NCBI RefSeq assembly: GCF_019212185.1
Contig: NZ_CP078138.1
Location: 292,501-356,500 of the forward strand
Length of the DNA: 64,000 nt
Source of the DNA: Pseudomonas fluorescens
GTDB lineage: Bacteria; Pseudomonadota; Gammaproteobacteria; Pseudomonadales; Pseudomonadaceae
Direction: 5' to 3'
Shown: piece by piece, positions 46,404 to 54,836 of the stretch
How the letters are laid out: every line of letters starts with the position of its first letter
How positions within the stretch are numbered: position 1 is the first letter of the stretch
The notes under the pieces: generated by a model
Database searches by the model: none
Seen by the model: only the letters and a program-made list of their open reading frames with translations
Told to the model about the DNA's origin: nothing
Made by a program: the position numbers and the translations under genes

Positions 46404-47054
46404 ATGCGTCTTCTCCTCCTCGGTGCAGCGCTGCTGTGCTCGCTGAATGCATCTGCTGCATTCCCGCCCTCGGCCGACACCGCCTACCTGCCCAAGCCGG
46501 CTTATCCGGCGGCGATGGGCACGGTGTCGGGTAATGTGCGGGTCAGCCTGAATATCCATAACGACGGCTCGGTCACGGACGTAAAAGTCCTCAGTGCGAC
46601 TCATGAGGCGTTCGGCCTGGCAGCGAAAGCGGCGGTCGAGCAGTGGCGATTCCAGCCCTGGAAGGTCGGCAAGGATGCCCCGGCGGTCGTCGATGCGCAG
46701 AACACGCTGATTTTTGAACCGGGGCTCAGCACTCAGTCGCCGGACAATCCGTACACCGCCATTCACAGCATGCTGTTCCAGACCTGCGAGATGCTCAATG
46801 ACGAGCTGGCAACCTACCGCAGTCGCTATCCTGGCCAGCCTCTGAGCACTGCCCCGACATTCTCCCGGACCACCGCCGCGTTGTTGTACCCGGTGTTTGC
46901 CAATGCGCGCAAAGCCGAGGAGGGCACGACCCTGAACCTGGAATTGCTCGGCGCCTTGCCCCAGGTGGTGCAGCGTTGTCATGACCATCCGAAGGCGCTG
47001 TACGGCACCTTGTTGCCAAAAAATGTGCAAAAGGCCTTCGACATTTCCGGCTAG
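46404..47054 (+). CDS. Periplasmic protein with TonB C-terminal-like domain
   Basis: A 216-residue exported protein has a signal peptide (MRLLLLGAALLCSLNASA) followed directly by a TonB_C fold (about residues 30-105). The family pattern is visible: YPAAMGTVSGNVRVSLNIH, then GSVTDVKVLSAT and AAVEQWRFQPW. Unlike TonB it has no retained membrane anchor and no proline-rich spacer, so it cannot energise receptors in the normal way. The C-terminal 100 residues are helical, with two cysteines (QTCEML and QRCHDH) that could form a disulfide. ATG 46404 is preferred over the longer frame because AAGGA precedes it. It follows lapC by 106 bases on the same strand; whether it serves the Lap system is unknown. 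Confidence 0.8.
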   Translation: MRLLLLGAALLCSLNASAAFPPSADTAYLPKPAYPAAMGTVSGNVRVSLNIHNDGSVTDVKVLSATHEAFGLAAKAAVEQWRFQPWKVGKDAPAVVDAQNTLIFEPGLSTQSPDNPYTAIHSMLFQTCEMLNDELATYRSRYPGQPLSTAPTFSRTTAALLYPVFANARKAEEGTTLNLELLGALPQVVQRCHDHPKALYGTLLPKNVQKAFDISG

Positions 47055-47109
47055 CCAACACGGCCAGGAGTGCGCTTGAATCAGTCTCCACCCGCCATGA
47101 GTGCTTACC

Positions 47110-48030
47110 ATGCAACTCCCGGACATGAACCTGTTGGTCGCCCTCGATGCGCTGCTTGATGAAGGCAGCGTCGTCGGTGCCGCGCGGCGGATGAACCTGA
47201 GCCCGGCGGCCATGAGCCGGACCCTGACCCGGGTGCGCGAAGCCCTCGGCGACCCGATCCTGGTGCGCGCCGGGCGGGGCTTGGTGCCGACGCCCAAGGC
47301 CCTGGAATTGCGCGCCCAGGTGCGCGACCTGGTGGAGCAGGCGGCGCTGCTGTTTCGTTCCGCTGATGACGTCGACCTGAGCACCTTGCGTCGGCGCTTC
47401 AGTGTGCGTGCCAACGACTTTTTCGTCGGCGTCTACGGCGGTCACCTCATCGATACCCTGGACCGTCAGGCGCCTCATTGCGAACTGCGCTTTGTCCCGG
47501 AAGGCGATGGCGACGACGAAGCGCTGCGCGAAGGGCGCATCGACCTGATGATCAGCAACACGCGCCCGCGTACTCCGGAAGTGAAGGTGCAGAACCTGTT
47601 CACGACGCACTTCGTCGGCCTGGTGCGCGAAGGGCATCCCCTGCTGGACGGCGAAATCACCGCCGAGCGCTACGCCAGTTTTTCCCATATCAGCATGTCC
47701 CGCCGCGGCATCGCTCGCGGGCCGATCGACACCGCGCTGCAAGCCTTGGGCCTGGAGCGGCGGGTGGCGTTGATTGCCCCAAGCTTCCACGCGGCGATGT
47801 TTGTCCTGCCCGATTCCGACCTGATTCTGCCGGTGCCCAAGGAGGCCTTGCGCAGCGTCGCGCGCCTGGGGCTGCGCCTGCGCTCGTTCACCCTGCCGAT
47901 CCCCTTGCCGACGATGATGCTGACCCAGGCCTGGCATCCGCGTTACGACAAGGACCCGGCCCATCGCTGGTTGCGCGAAACGATCAAAAGCAGCTGCGAT
48001 GCGACCTGGCTGGCGACGCAACCGGACTGA
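47110..48030 (+). CDS. LysR family transcriptional regulator
   Basis: This 306-residue regulator has an N-terminal winged helix-turn-helix (MNLLVALDALLDEGSVVGAA, then MNLSPAAMSRTLTRVREALG and DPILVRAGRGLVPT) and a C-terminal periplasmic-binding-protein-like effector domain. The DNA-recognition segment resembles the NodD/LeuO-like branch. It begins at the ATG at 47110; a GTG nine bases earlier is also possible. It lies just upstream of, and on the same strand as, a DHA2 efflux operon, which it probably controls. The inducer is unknown. Confidence 0.88.
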   Translation: MQLPDMNLLVALDALLDEGSVVGAARRMNLSPAAMSRTLTRVREALGDPILVRAGRGLVPTPKALELRAQVRDLVEQAALLFRSADDVDLSTLRRRFSVRANDFFVGVYGGHLIDTLDRQAPHCELRFVPEGDGDDEALREGRIDLMISNTRPRTPEVKVQNLFTTHFVGLVREGHPLLDGEITAERYASFSHISMSRRGIARGPIDTALQALGLERRVALIAPSFHAAMFVLPDSDLILPVPKEALRSVARLGLRLRSFTLPIPLPTMMLTQAWHPRYDKDPAHRWLRETIKSSCDATWLATQPD

Positions 48031-48106
48031 CCAGCAATGCGTGCGTCTGACGCACTTATAAGCTGTCGATAAGTCAGTTTTCGTCAGCTGTCGCACTTCT
48101 TAAACT

Positions 48107-48132
48107 GCTCCGGTATTTCTGTAATCCGGAGC
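48107..48132 (+). promoter_or_regulatory. Hairpin that would sequester the efflux operon ribosome-binding site
   Basis: GCTCCGG (48107-48113) pairs with CCGGAGC (48126-48132) around a 12-base loop. The second arm contains GGAG, the only plausible ribosome-binding site for the ATG at 48143. It could be a translational control element or a protein-binding inverted repeat. Confidence 0.35.
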
Positions 48133-48142
48133 GGTTCTTCCA

Positions 48143-49681
48143 ATGACTTCCCTCGCTGTTCCCGCCACGCTCGAAGCGGCCAGCGCACCCAAGGCGGTTG
48201 CCCCGCCGAGCTTCGGCCCACGGATCATCATCGGTCTGGTGGGCGTGCTGCTGGCGGTACTGGTGTCGGGCCTGAACGAAATGGTGACCAAGGTCGCCCT
48301 GGCCGACATTCGTGGTGCCATGGCCATCGGCTACGACGAGGGCACCTGGCTGGTCGCCAGCTACGCCGCGACTTCGGTGGCGGCCATGGCGTTCGCACCC
48401 TGGTGTGCGGTGACCTTCTCCCTGCGTCGTTTCACCCTGTGTGCGATTGGCCTGTTCACTCTGCTGGGCCTGTTGATCCCGTTCGCCCCGACTTACGAAA
48501 GTCTGCTGCTGTTGCGCACGGTGCAGGGACTGGCCGGTGGCGCCTTGCCGCCGATGCTGATGACCGTCGCCCTGCGCTTTCTGCCGGCCAACGTCAAACT
48601 CTACGGCCTGGCCGGCTACGCCTTGACCGCCACCTTCGGCCCGGGCCTGGGCACGCCTTTGGCCGGGCTGTGGACCGAGTACGTCAGCTGGCACTGGACC
48701 TTCTGGCAGATCATCGTGCCGAGTCTGCTGGCGATGGCTGCAGTGGCCTACGGCTTGCCCCAGGATCCGCTGCGCCTGGAGCGCCTCAAGCATTTCAACT
48801 GGCGCGGGCTGCTGCTGGGCTTTCCGGCGATCTGCATGCTGGTGATCGGCATCCTGCAAGGCAATCGCCTGGACTGGTTCGAGTCGAGCCTGATTTGCTG
48901 GCTGCTGGGCGGCGGCCTGCTGTTACTGGTGCTGTTCCTGTGCAACGAATGGTCGCAGCCGGTGCCGTTCTTCAAGCTGCAGATGCTCGGTATCCGCAAC
49001 CTCAGCTTCGCCTTGATGACCCTGGCCGGGGTGCTGGTGGTGTTACTGGCGGTGATCATTATTCCTTCCAGCTACCTGGCGCAGGTGCAGGGTTATCGGC
49101 CGATCCAGACCGCACCGATCATGCTGCTGATGGCGGCGCCGCAGCTCATTGCGCTGCCATTGGTCGCGGCCCTGTGCAACCTGCGTTGGGTCGATTGCCG
49201 CTGGGTGCTGGGGATCGGCCTGAGCATGTTGGCACTGTCGTGCATCGGCGGCTCGCACCTGACCTCGGTGTGGATTCGCGACGACTTCTATGTGCTGCAA
49301 CTGCTGCAGATCTTCGGCCAGCCGATGTCGGTGCTGCCATTGCTGATGCTCTCCACCGGCAGCATCAGTCCGCTGGAAGGGCCGTTCGCCTCGGCCTGGT
49401 TCAACACGGTCAAGGGCCTGGCGGCGGTGATTGCCACCGGCGTGCTGGAGGCGCTGACCACGGCGCGCCTGCATTTCCACTCGACGATGCTGGTCGACAG
49501 TCTGGGCAATTCGCCGCTGGTCGATGGCGACAGCGCCACGCTTGCCCGGCGTCTGCACCAGCAAGCCGTGGTCCTGACTTCTTCCGACTTGTACCTGTGC
49601 ATGGCCGGGGTCGCGCTGGCGCTGATCCTGCTGATTTTCTGGCTGCCGACGCGGATCTATCCACCGCGCGCGCCGACCTGA
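48143..49681 (+). CDS. MFS drug transporter, DHA2 family (EmrB-like)
   Basis: A 512-residue inner-membrane proton antiporter of the 14-helix DHA2 group would export toxic compounds into a tripartite pump. Hydrophobic helices cover almost the whole length. DHA2 features are visible: DEGTWLVASYAATS in helix 2, LLLLRTVQGLAGGALPPMLM near helix 4, and GYALTATFGPGLGTPLAGLW as the antiporter motif C. A polar loop near residues 450-480 precedes the last helix. The membrane-fusion gene follows 20 bases after the stop and an outer-membrane factor follows that, giving an emrAB-tolC-like operon. Confidence 0.9.
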   Translation: MTSLAVPATLEAASAPKAVAPPSFGPRIIIGLVGVLLAVLVSGLNEMVTKVALADIRGAMAIGYDEGTWLVASYAATSVAAMAFAPWCAVTFSLRRFTLCAIGLFTLLGLLIPFAPTYESLLLLRTVQGLAGGALPPMLMTVALRFLPANVKLYGLAGYALTATFGPGLGTPLAGLWTEYVSWHWTFWQIIVPSLLAMAAVAYGLPQDPLRLERLKHFNWRGLLLGFPAICMLVIGILQGNRLDWFESSLICWLLGGGLLLLVLFLCNEWSQPVPFFKLQMLGIRNLSFALMTLAGVLVVLLAVIIIPSSYLAQVQGYRPIQTAPIMLLMAAPQLIALPLVAALCNLRWVDCRWVLGIGLSMLALSCIGGSHLTSVWIRDDFYVLQLLQIFGQPMSVLPLLMLSTGSISPLEGPFASAWFNTVKGLAAVIATGVLEALTTARLHFHSTMLVDSLGNSPLVDGDSATLARRLHQQAVVLTSSDLYLCMAGVALALILLIFWLPTRIYPPRAPT

Positions 49682-49701
49682 CTAAAACAGAAGGTTTGTT
49701 T

Positions 49702-50766
49702 ATGACGATTTCATCCAGGCAAAAACTCACCGGTGCTACGGCCGCAGTGCTTGCCGTAGGCGCCTTGGTTTACCTGCTGGCGCCCGGCGTCTTTGGCCGC
49801 ACACCCCAGCAAAGTACCAATGATGCGTTTGTCAGCGCCGACTTCACCCTGGTCGCGCCGCGCGTGGCCGGGTTCATTAAAGAGGTGCTGGTGGAGGATA
49901 ACCAGCAGGTCAAGGCCGGGCAGTTGCTCGCGCTGATCGACGACCGCGACCTGCGCGCCGCCGCCGAGGCTGCCGACGCCGACACGCTGGTGGCCGCAGC
50001 CCAATTGCAGAACGCCCGGGCAACTCTCGAACGTCAGGCATCAGTCATTGCCCAGGCGCAGGCCACGGTGGTTGCCGCCAAGGCGGAAATGGCCTTCGCC
50101 GATCACGAATTGAACCGCTACAACCATCTGGCAGGCGTCGGTGCCGGCACGGTGCAGAATGCCCAGCAAGCCCGCACTCGCATCGACCAGGCCGCCGCGC
50201 GTCTGGCCAACGCCACAGCAGTGCTGGCGGCGGAGCGCAAGCAGGTGGAAATCCTCAGCGCCCAGCGCGACGCGGCCGAAGGCGGGCTCAAGCGCGCCCA
50301 CGCCGCCCTGGAAATAGCCAGCTATGAGCTGTCCTATACGCGCATCGTCGCGCCGGTGGATGGCATGGTCGGTGAGCGCGCCGTGCGGGTTGGCGCCTAT
50401 GTCACGCCGGGCAGCAAGATCCTCGCCGTGGTGCCGTTGGCGCAGGCCTATGTGATCGGTAACTTTCAGGAAACCCAACTGACTGACGTGCAGCCGGGAC
50501 AGGGGGTAGTCGTGCGTGTCGACAGCCTGGGCGGTGAGGCGCTGACCGGGCGGGTCGAGAGCATCGCGCCGGCCACTGGGGTGACCTTTGCCGCCGTTAA
50601 ACCGGACAACGCCACGGGTAACTTCACCAAGGTCGTGCAGCGTATTCCGGTGAAAATCATGCTCGACCCGGGTCAGCCGATGGCCCAGCGCCTGCGGGTG
50701 GGGATGTCGGTGGAGGCGAGCATTGATACGGTGGCTGTCAAGGCGAATGAGGTTGTTCAGCGATGA
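49702..50766 (+). CDS. HlyD/EmrA-family membrane-fusion protein of the DHA2 pump
   Basis: A 354-residue periplasmic adaptor has one N-terminal membrane helix (about residues 12-32). A lipoyl half (VAPRVAGFIKEVLVEDNQQV) follows, then a coiled-coil hairpin (about 75-200), the second lipoyl half (TRIVAPVDGMVGERAVRVG) and a beta-barrel. It would link the MFS transporter to the outer-membrane lipoprotein. The reading frame is open far upstream into the transporter gene in a different frame, but ATG 49702 is the real start. The stop overlaps the next gene by four bases (ATGA). Confidence 0.9.
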   Translation: MTISSRQKLTGATAAVLAVGALVYLLAPGVFGRTPQQSTNDAFVSADFTLVAPRVAGFIKEVLVEDNQQVKAGQLLALIDDRDLRAAAEAADADTLVAAAQLQNARATLERQASVIAQAQATVVAAKAEMAFADHELNRYNHLAGVGAGTVQNAQQARTRIDQAAARLANATAVLAAERKQVEILSAQRDAAEGGLKRAHAALEIASYELSYTRIVAPVDGMVGERAVRVGAYVTPGSKILAVVPLAQAYVIGNFQETQLTDVQPGQGVVVRVDSLGGEALTGRVESIAPATGVTFAAVKPDNATGNFTKVVQRIPVKIMLDPGQPMAQRLRVGMSVEASIDTVAVKANEVVQR

Positions 50767-52358
50767 AGATATCCGTTGATTGTGCCGACGCCTTCGCGAG
50801 CAGGCTCGCTCCCGCAGTTGATCTCGGCAGTTCGCACATTCTTTGTTCAGACGCAGATCCAGTGTGGGAGCGAGCCTGCTCGCGATGGGGCCTGAAGCCG
50901 CGCCTCACACTGTGTGCCTTGCTCATGTTGAGTGTGTCAGCCTGCACCGTCGGCCCGGACTTCCAGAAACCCGAGACGCAGCCACAAACCGAATGGTCCA
51001 AACCATCACAAGCCGCCGCCAGTCAGGTAACGGCCGAGGCAATGGACGAGCGCTGGTGGGAGGTATTCCAGGATGCGCAACTCTCAGCCCTCAGCCGTCG
51101 CGCGTTGACCGACAACCTCGACCTGCAGTTGGCCAGCGCCCGCTTGCAACAGAGCCGCGCCGTGCGCCAGGTGATCACCGCCGAGCAATACCCCAACAGC
51201 AGCGTCAGCGGCAACTACGGGCGCAAACGCAACAGCGGCGAGGGCTTGAGCGATCCGTCCGGGCACAACGGCGATTCTGCCTTCAACCTGTGGGAGGCGG
51301 GTTTCTCGGCCTCCTGGGAACTGGATTTCTGGGGCCGGGTGCGGCGCCAGACCGAAGCCGCCGACGCCAGCCTCGAAGTGGCGGAGAACGATCGCCGCGG
51401 GGTGCTGCTATCAGTGCTGGCGGAAACTGCCCAGGACTACATTCAGCTGCGCGGTGTGCAGAGCACCCGCGCCGTCACCGAGCAGAACCTCGAGGTCGCC
51501 CGGCATAGCCTGAAGTTGTCGCAACTGCGCCTGGCGGATGGCGTGGCGACCGATCTGGACGTCGCCGAAGCGGCAGCCCAGGTGGCGGCCATTGAAGCGC
51601 GGTTGCCGGCGCTGCAACAGCGTCAAGCGCAACTGATCAATGCCTTGAGCCTATTAATGGGCGAGCGCCCGCAGGCGTTGCAGGCCCAGTTGGCGCAAGA
51701 CGGTCCGGTGCCGCAGACGCCGCGTCAGGTCGCCATCGGCTTGCCGTCGCAACTGGCCGAGCGACGTCCGGACATCCGCCAGGCCGAAGCCCGCCTGCAT
51801 GCCGCCACCGCCAACATTGGCGTAGCCAAGGGCGATTTTTACCCGCGCATCACCTTGTCCGGCAGCCTCGGCTCCCAGGCCATGCAACTGAGTGATTTCG
51901 GCTCCTGGGGCTCGCGCCAGTTCGCCATCGGCCCACAGCTCAGCCTACCGCTGTTTGACGGCGGACGCCTGCGCGGCATGCTGCAACTGCGTGAGGCACA
52001 ACAGCAGGAAGCGGCGCTCGCCTATCAACAAACCGTGCTGCGGGCCTGGCATGAAATCGACGACCAGTTGACCCGCTACAACGCCAGCCAACTGCGCCGC
52101 GACAGCCTGGCCGAAGCCGTGCGGCAGAACCAGATCGCGCTGCGCACTGCACAGCAGCAATACGTCGAAGGCGTGGTGGATTTCGTCAACGTCCTGACCG
52201 TGCAGGGTGAGTTGCTGGCGACTCAGGAGCAATGGGTGGAAAGCGCGACCGGTGTGTCGCTGGCGATGGTCGATCTGTACAAAGCGCTGGGCGGCGGTTG
52301 GCAGTCGGTCTACCCAACCGGCATGGGTAGGAGCGAGCCTGCTCGCGAAAAAGGTTAA
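50763..52358 (+). CDS. Outer-membrane efflux lipoprotein (NodT/OprM type) with REP-derived ends
   Basis: This is the outer-membrane factor of the DHA2 pump, a TolC-fold protein anchored as a lipoprotein. Two OEP repeats are visible (DAQLSALSRRALTDNLDLQL and, later, FGSWGSRQFAIGPQLSLPLF). The lipobox is LSVSAC with Cys61. An ordinary signal peptide would put this Cys near residue 18-20. The extra residues are encoded by two REP palindromes (50792-50888) that read through in frame. The only upstream ATG is at 50763, overlapping the hlyD stop. The last codons (GRSEPAREKG) are likewise REP-encoded. Either translation starts at 50763 with a long n-region, or a non-ATG codon near 50890 is used. Family length without the extension would be about 490. 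Confidence 0.85.
   Translation: MKISVDCADAFASRLAPAVDLGSSHILCSDADPVWERACSRWGLKPRLTLCALLMLSVSACTVGPDFQKPETQPQTEWSKPSQAAASQVTAEAMDERWWEVFQDAQLSALSRRALTDNLDLQLASARLQQSRAVRQVITAEQYPNSSVSGNYGRKRNSGEGLSDPSGHNGDSAFNLWEAGFSASWELDFWGRVRRQTEAADASLEVAENDRRGVLLSVLAETAQDYIQLRGVQSTRAVTEQNLEVARHSLKLSQLRLADGVATDLDVAEAAAQVAAIEARLPALQQRQAQLINALSLLMGERPQALQAQLAQDGPVPQTPRQVAIGLPSQLAERRPDIRQAEARLHAATANIGVAKGDFYPRITLSGSLGSQAMQLSDFGSWGSRQFAIGPQLSLPLFDGGRLRGMLQLREAQQQEAALAYQQTVLRAWHEIDDQLTRYNASQLRRDSLAEAVRQNQIALRTAQQQYVEGVVDFVNVLTVQGELLATQEQWVESATGVSLAMVDLYKALGGGWQSVYPTGMGRSEPAREKG
50792..50888. repeat. REP doublet (REPIN-like) inside the 5' end of the efflux lipoprotein gene
   Basis: Two oppositely oriented REP copies lie at 50792-50817 (CGCGAGCAGGCTCGCTCCCGCAG) and 50863-50886 (GTGGGAGCGAGCCTGCTCGC), separated by about 45 bases. 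This is the typical mobile palindrome pair of fluorescent pseudomonads, normally found between genes. Confidence 0.85.
52328..52350. repeat. Single REP element at the 3' end of the efflux lipoprotein gene
   Basis: AGGAGCGAGCCTGCTCGCGA matches the REP copy at 50863-50886. It overlaps the last codons and supplies the C-terminal residues of the reading frame. Confidence 0.8.
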
Positions 52359-52400
52359 CGATAACGCGTACATCACGGTTGTACGCGGCGTCTTTTCCCC

Positions 52401-53165
52401 TCATTCCCGACCCGACAAATCCGCCATGCCCTTGAGCAACTCGATCGGCAGCGGAAAGACAATGGTCGAGCTTTTGTCGCCGGCAATCGAACTCAAGGTC
52501 TGCATGTAGCGCAGTTGCATCGCACCCGGCTGGCGCCCGAGCATTTCGGCGGCCTGCATGAGTTTTTCCGAGGCCTGCAGTTCGCCCTCGGCATGGATCA
52601 CCTTGGCCCGCCGCTCGCGCTCGGCCTCGGCCTGTTTGGCGATGGCGCGGATCATCGATTCGTTGAGATCGACGTGCTTGATCTCGACATTGGCGACCTT
52701 GATCCCCCAGGCATCAGTTTGGGTGTCGAGGGCTTGCTGGATATCGACATTCAAGCGCTCGCGCTCGGCCAGTAACTCGTCCAGCTCGTGCTTGCCGAGC
52801 ACCGCACGCAAGGTGGTCTGGGCCAGTTGGCTGGTAGCGGCGAGAAAGTCCTCGACCTGGATGATTGCTTTCTGCGGATCGAGCACGCGAAAGTACAGCA
52901 CCGCGTTGACCTTCACCGAGACGTTATCGCGGGTGATTACATCCTGTGGCGGCACATCCAGCACGATGGTGCGCAAATCGACCCGGACCATTTGCTGGAC
53001 CACCGGAATCAACAGGATCAACCCCGGTCCCTTGACCTGCCAGAAACGCCCGAGCTGGAACACCACGGCCCGTTCGTACTCGCGCAGGATGCGGAAGGTC
53101 GAGCCCGCCAGTGCAATCAGCAGCACCAGCAGCGCGGCAAAACCCAATTGTAGGCCCATGATCAT
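52401..53165 (-). CDS. Slipin (stomatin-like SPFH protein)
   Basis: A 254-residue inner-membrane protein of the prokaryotic stomatin/slipin family is thought to organise membrane microdomains with an NfeD partner. An N-terminal hydrophobic anchor (about residues 5-24) is followed by the SPFH domain: [20 protein letters not shown], then [19 protein letters not shown] helical, charged C-terminal part ([20 protein letters not shown]) and the closing [11 protein letters not shown] are typical. Its ATG overlaps the stop codon of the upstream nfeD gene by four bases, so the pair is coupled, as usual for NfeD-slipin operons. Confidence 0.93.
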   Translation of the reverse strand: MIMGLQLGFAALLVLLIALAGSTFRILREYERAVVFQLGRFWQVKGPGLILLIPVVQQMVRVDLRTIVLDVPPQDVITRDNVSVKVNAVLYFRVLDPQKAIIQVEDFLAATSQLAQTTLRAVLGKHELDELLAERERLNVDIQQALDTQTDAWGIKVANVEIKHVDLNESMIRAIAKQAEAERERRAKVIHAEGELQASEKLMQAAEMLGRQPGAMQLRYMQTLSSIAGDKSSTIVFPLPIELLKGMADLSGRE

Positions 53166-53698
53166 TCTCCCAGCGCCGGCGCGTCAGTGGCGGCCACTTC
53201 GAGCACCAGCCCCTTACGTGCGATCACCTGTACCCGTTGGCCCGGTAGCAGCGGTGTGGTACTGCGCACTTGCCAGCGTTCGCCCTGCAGGTGCACCCAG
53301 CCGTGATAGGCACTGCCCGGCTGTAGGGCGAGCACCGGGGTGACGCTGCCGAACAGCTCGGTATCGCCGCTCACCGCGTGGCGCGGCCGGGTTCTAAAGG
53401 CATGGATCAGCAAGGCGATCAGCAACAGCGCGCTGACCACCGCCAGGCCGGTGATCAGCGGCGTGGGAATCTCGGCATTGCTCAGCATCACCGCACCGAT
53501 CACGAACATCACAATCCCGGCCAGGCCGACCACGCCGTAATTAGGCAACAGGGCCTCGGCCACCAGAAATGCCACGCCGAACAGCATCAACCAGACGGCG
53601 AACGGATTGCCCGCCATCAGCGTCACTGCATCAGTAGCGAGCGCCGAGGTGCTCAAGCCCGATAACAGCGCAACCACACACCAGCCACGAATATTCAC
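53162..53698 (-). CDS. Short NfeD-family membrane protein
   Basis: A 178-residue partner of the slipin. It shows a signal-like N-terminus ([21 protein letters not shown]), three or four membrane helices (about residues 30-115) and a C-terminal OB-fold NfeD domain (about 120-175, [14 protein letters not shown] and [16 protein letters not shown]). Long NfeD proteins have an extra N-terminal ClpP-like serine protease of about 200 residues; none is present here, although the export signal remains. It may therefore be a naturally short form or a derivative that lost the protease. GGGAG upstream supports the start. Confidence 0.85.
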   Translation of the reverse strand: MNIRGWCVVALLSGLSTSALATDAVTLMAGNPFAVWLMLFGVAFLVAEALLPNYGVVGLAGIVMFVIGAVMLSNAEIPTPLITGLAVVSALLLIALLIHAFRTRPRHAVSGDTELFGSVTPVLALQPGSAYHGWVHLQGERWQVRSTTPLLPGQRVQVIARKGLVLEVAATDAPALGE

Positions 53699-53904
53699 TT
53701 CGACCCTCCGGGAGAGTCATCCGTCAACGAGCCGGAAGAAGGCTCTCTTTACAGTCTAGTAGAGCCTTGGGTTGAACGAATTTTGATCAGCCGGGGTCGA
53801 GTCTTCCAGTGGGCGGATTTTCCGTCGTCGACGGCCATCCGACCTAGACTTCGAAAGGCGAGCCAAGGCCTCTCCCGTCAATCCCCAACGAAAGGAGCTC
53901 CCTC

Positions 53905-54150
53905 ATGGAAAAACCAACCCACAGCCTGCCCAGCCTGTTCAAGCAACTCGGCCTGCCGGATGACGCCGAGAGCATCGACAAATTCATAGCCAGCCATTCC
54001 CCGCTCAAGCCGGAACTGCATCTGGCGGATGCGTTTTTCTGGTCCGAAGGTCAGAAACAGTTCCTGCGAGACGAAATTCGCGAAGATGCTGATTGGGCTG
54101 AGGTGGTGGACCAGTTGAATCTGTTGTTGCGTAAGGGGCGGGGGCAGTAG
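53905..54150 (+). CDS. DUF2789 family small protein
   Basis: An 81-residue soluble, mainly helical protein begins MEKPTHSLPSLFKQLGLPDD and contains the family-typical ADAFFWSEGQKQFLRDEI segment. It is conserved in gammaproteobacteria and has no assigned function. GAAAGGAG before the ATG at 53905 is a strong ribosome-binding site. It stands alone, divergent from the nfeD-slipin pair. Confidence 0.88.
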   Translation: MEKPTHSLPSLFKQLGLPDDAESIDKFIASHSPLKPELHLADAFFWSEGQKQFLRDEIREDADWAEVVDQLNLLLRKGRGQ

Positions 54151-54315
54151 GGCGGAGAGGGCTATGCTCAAGCGGCTTTTATGACGATCGTCCTGAAACG
54201 GTCAGCAAGCCAGAATAGCGACTCGAACTGAGGAGTTGATTGTGCAAAGTGTTCTGGCTGATGTGGCGATAGGCTTCGACGAGCTAACAAATTTCCCGGT
54301 AATTTGTTTCAAAAC

Positions 54316-54363
54316 TTGACTGAAATTCCCCGCCAATGTCATATTGATAGTTAGCAAACTAAC
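54316..54363 (+). promoter_or_regulatory. Predicted promoter and MarR operator of the FUSC efflux operon
   Basis: TTGACT (54316-54321) is followed after 17-18 bases by a weak -10 (TCATAT/CATATT). Immediately downstream lies the inverted repeat GTTAG-CAAA-CTAAC (54350-54363), a pattern typical of MarR-family operators. It sits about 18 bases before the marR start, so autoregulation of the whole operon is likely. Confidence 0.5.
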
Positions 54364-54380
54364 AGTGTGCGAAGCCCCCC

Positions 54381-54836
54381 GTGCCTCAGACCCTCGACAC
54401 CCTTCACATGAATATCAGCAGCGCCATGGTGGTCGCCTCGCGGCATTGGCGCAAAGTCTGCCAGACCACCCTGGTCAATTTCGGCATTTCCGAAGCCTGT
54501 GCCGTGCCGTTGTTGATGATCGGCCGGCTCGGTGAAGGAGTGCGACAGGTGACGGTGGCGCAGGCGGCCGGGATGGAGAGTCCGTCGCTGGTGCGCCTGC
54601 TCGATCAATTGTGTCAGGCCGGTTATGTCTGCCGCACTGAAGACCCCCGTGATCGCCGCGCCAAGTGTCTGAGCCTGACCGACAGCGGGCGGGTGCTGGT
54701 GCAGGCGGTCGAGGTGGAACTGGTGCGCCTGCGCCGCGAGGTGCTGCAGGGCATCGATACCGCCGATCTGGAAGCGGCGTTGCGGGTGATTCGCGCATTT
54801 GAAAGCGCCGAACAGCCAGCGGTGACCCAGCCTTGA
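54381..54836 (+). CDS. MarR family transcriptional regulator
   Basis: A 151-residue winged-helix repressor heads a five-gene efflux operon. The DNA-binding core is visible: QVTVAQAAGMESPSLVRLLD, then QLCQAGYVCRTEDPRDRRAK with the conserved D-x-R-D-x-R wing, then CLSLTDSGR. The GTG at 54381 is used; an ATG at 54408 is the alternative. The stop overlaps the start of the FUSC gene by four bases (TTGA), so regulator and pump are co-translated. Phenolic acids are common effectors for this arrangement, but the ligand cannot be read from sequence. Confidence 0.88.
   Translation: MPQTLDTLHMNISSAMVVASRHWRKVCQTTLVNFGISEACAVPLLMIGRLGEGVRQVTVAQAAGMESPSLVRLLDQLCQAGYVCRTEDPRDRRAKCLSLTDSGRVLVQAVEVELVRLRREVLQGIDTADLEAALRVIRAFESAEQPAVTQP

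Noticed and set aside
48403..49701. A long alternate-frame reading of about 430 codons within the MFS transporter gene, continuous with the HlyD frame
   Set aside because: The Ala/Gly/Arg/Pro-rich translation is typical of a shifted frame in high-GC DNA. The HlyD protein starts at ATG 49702, directly after the transporter stop.
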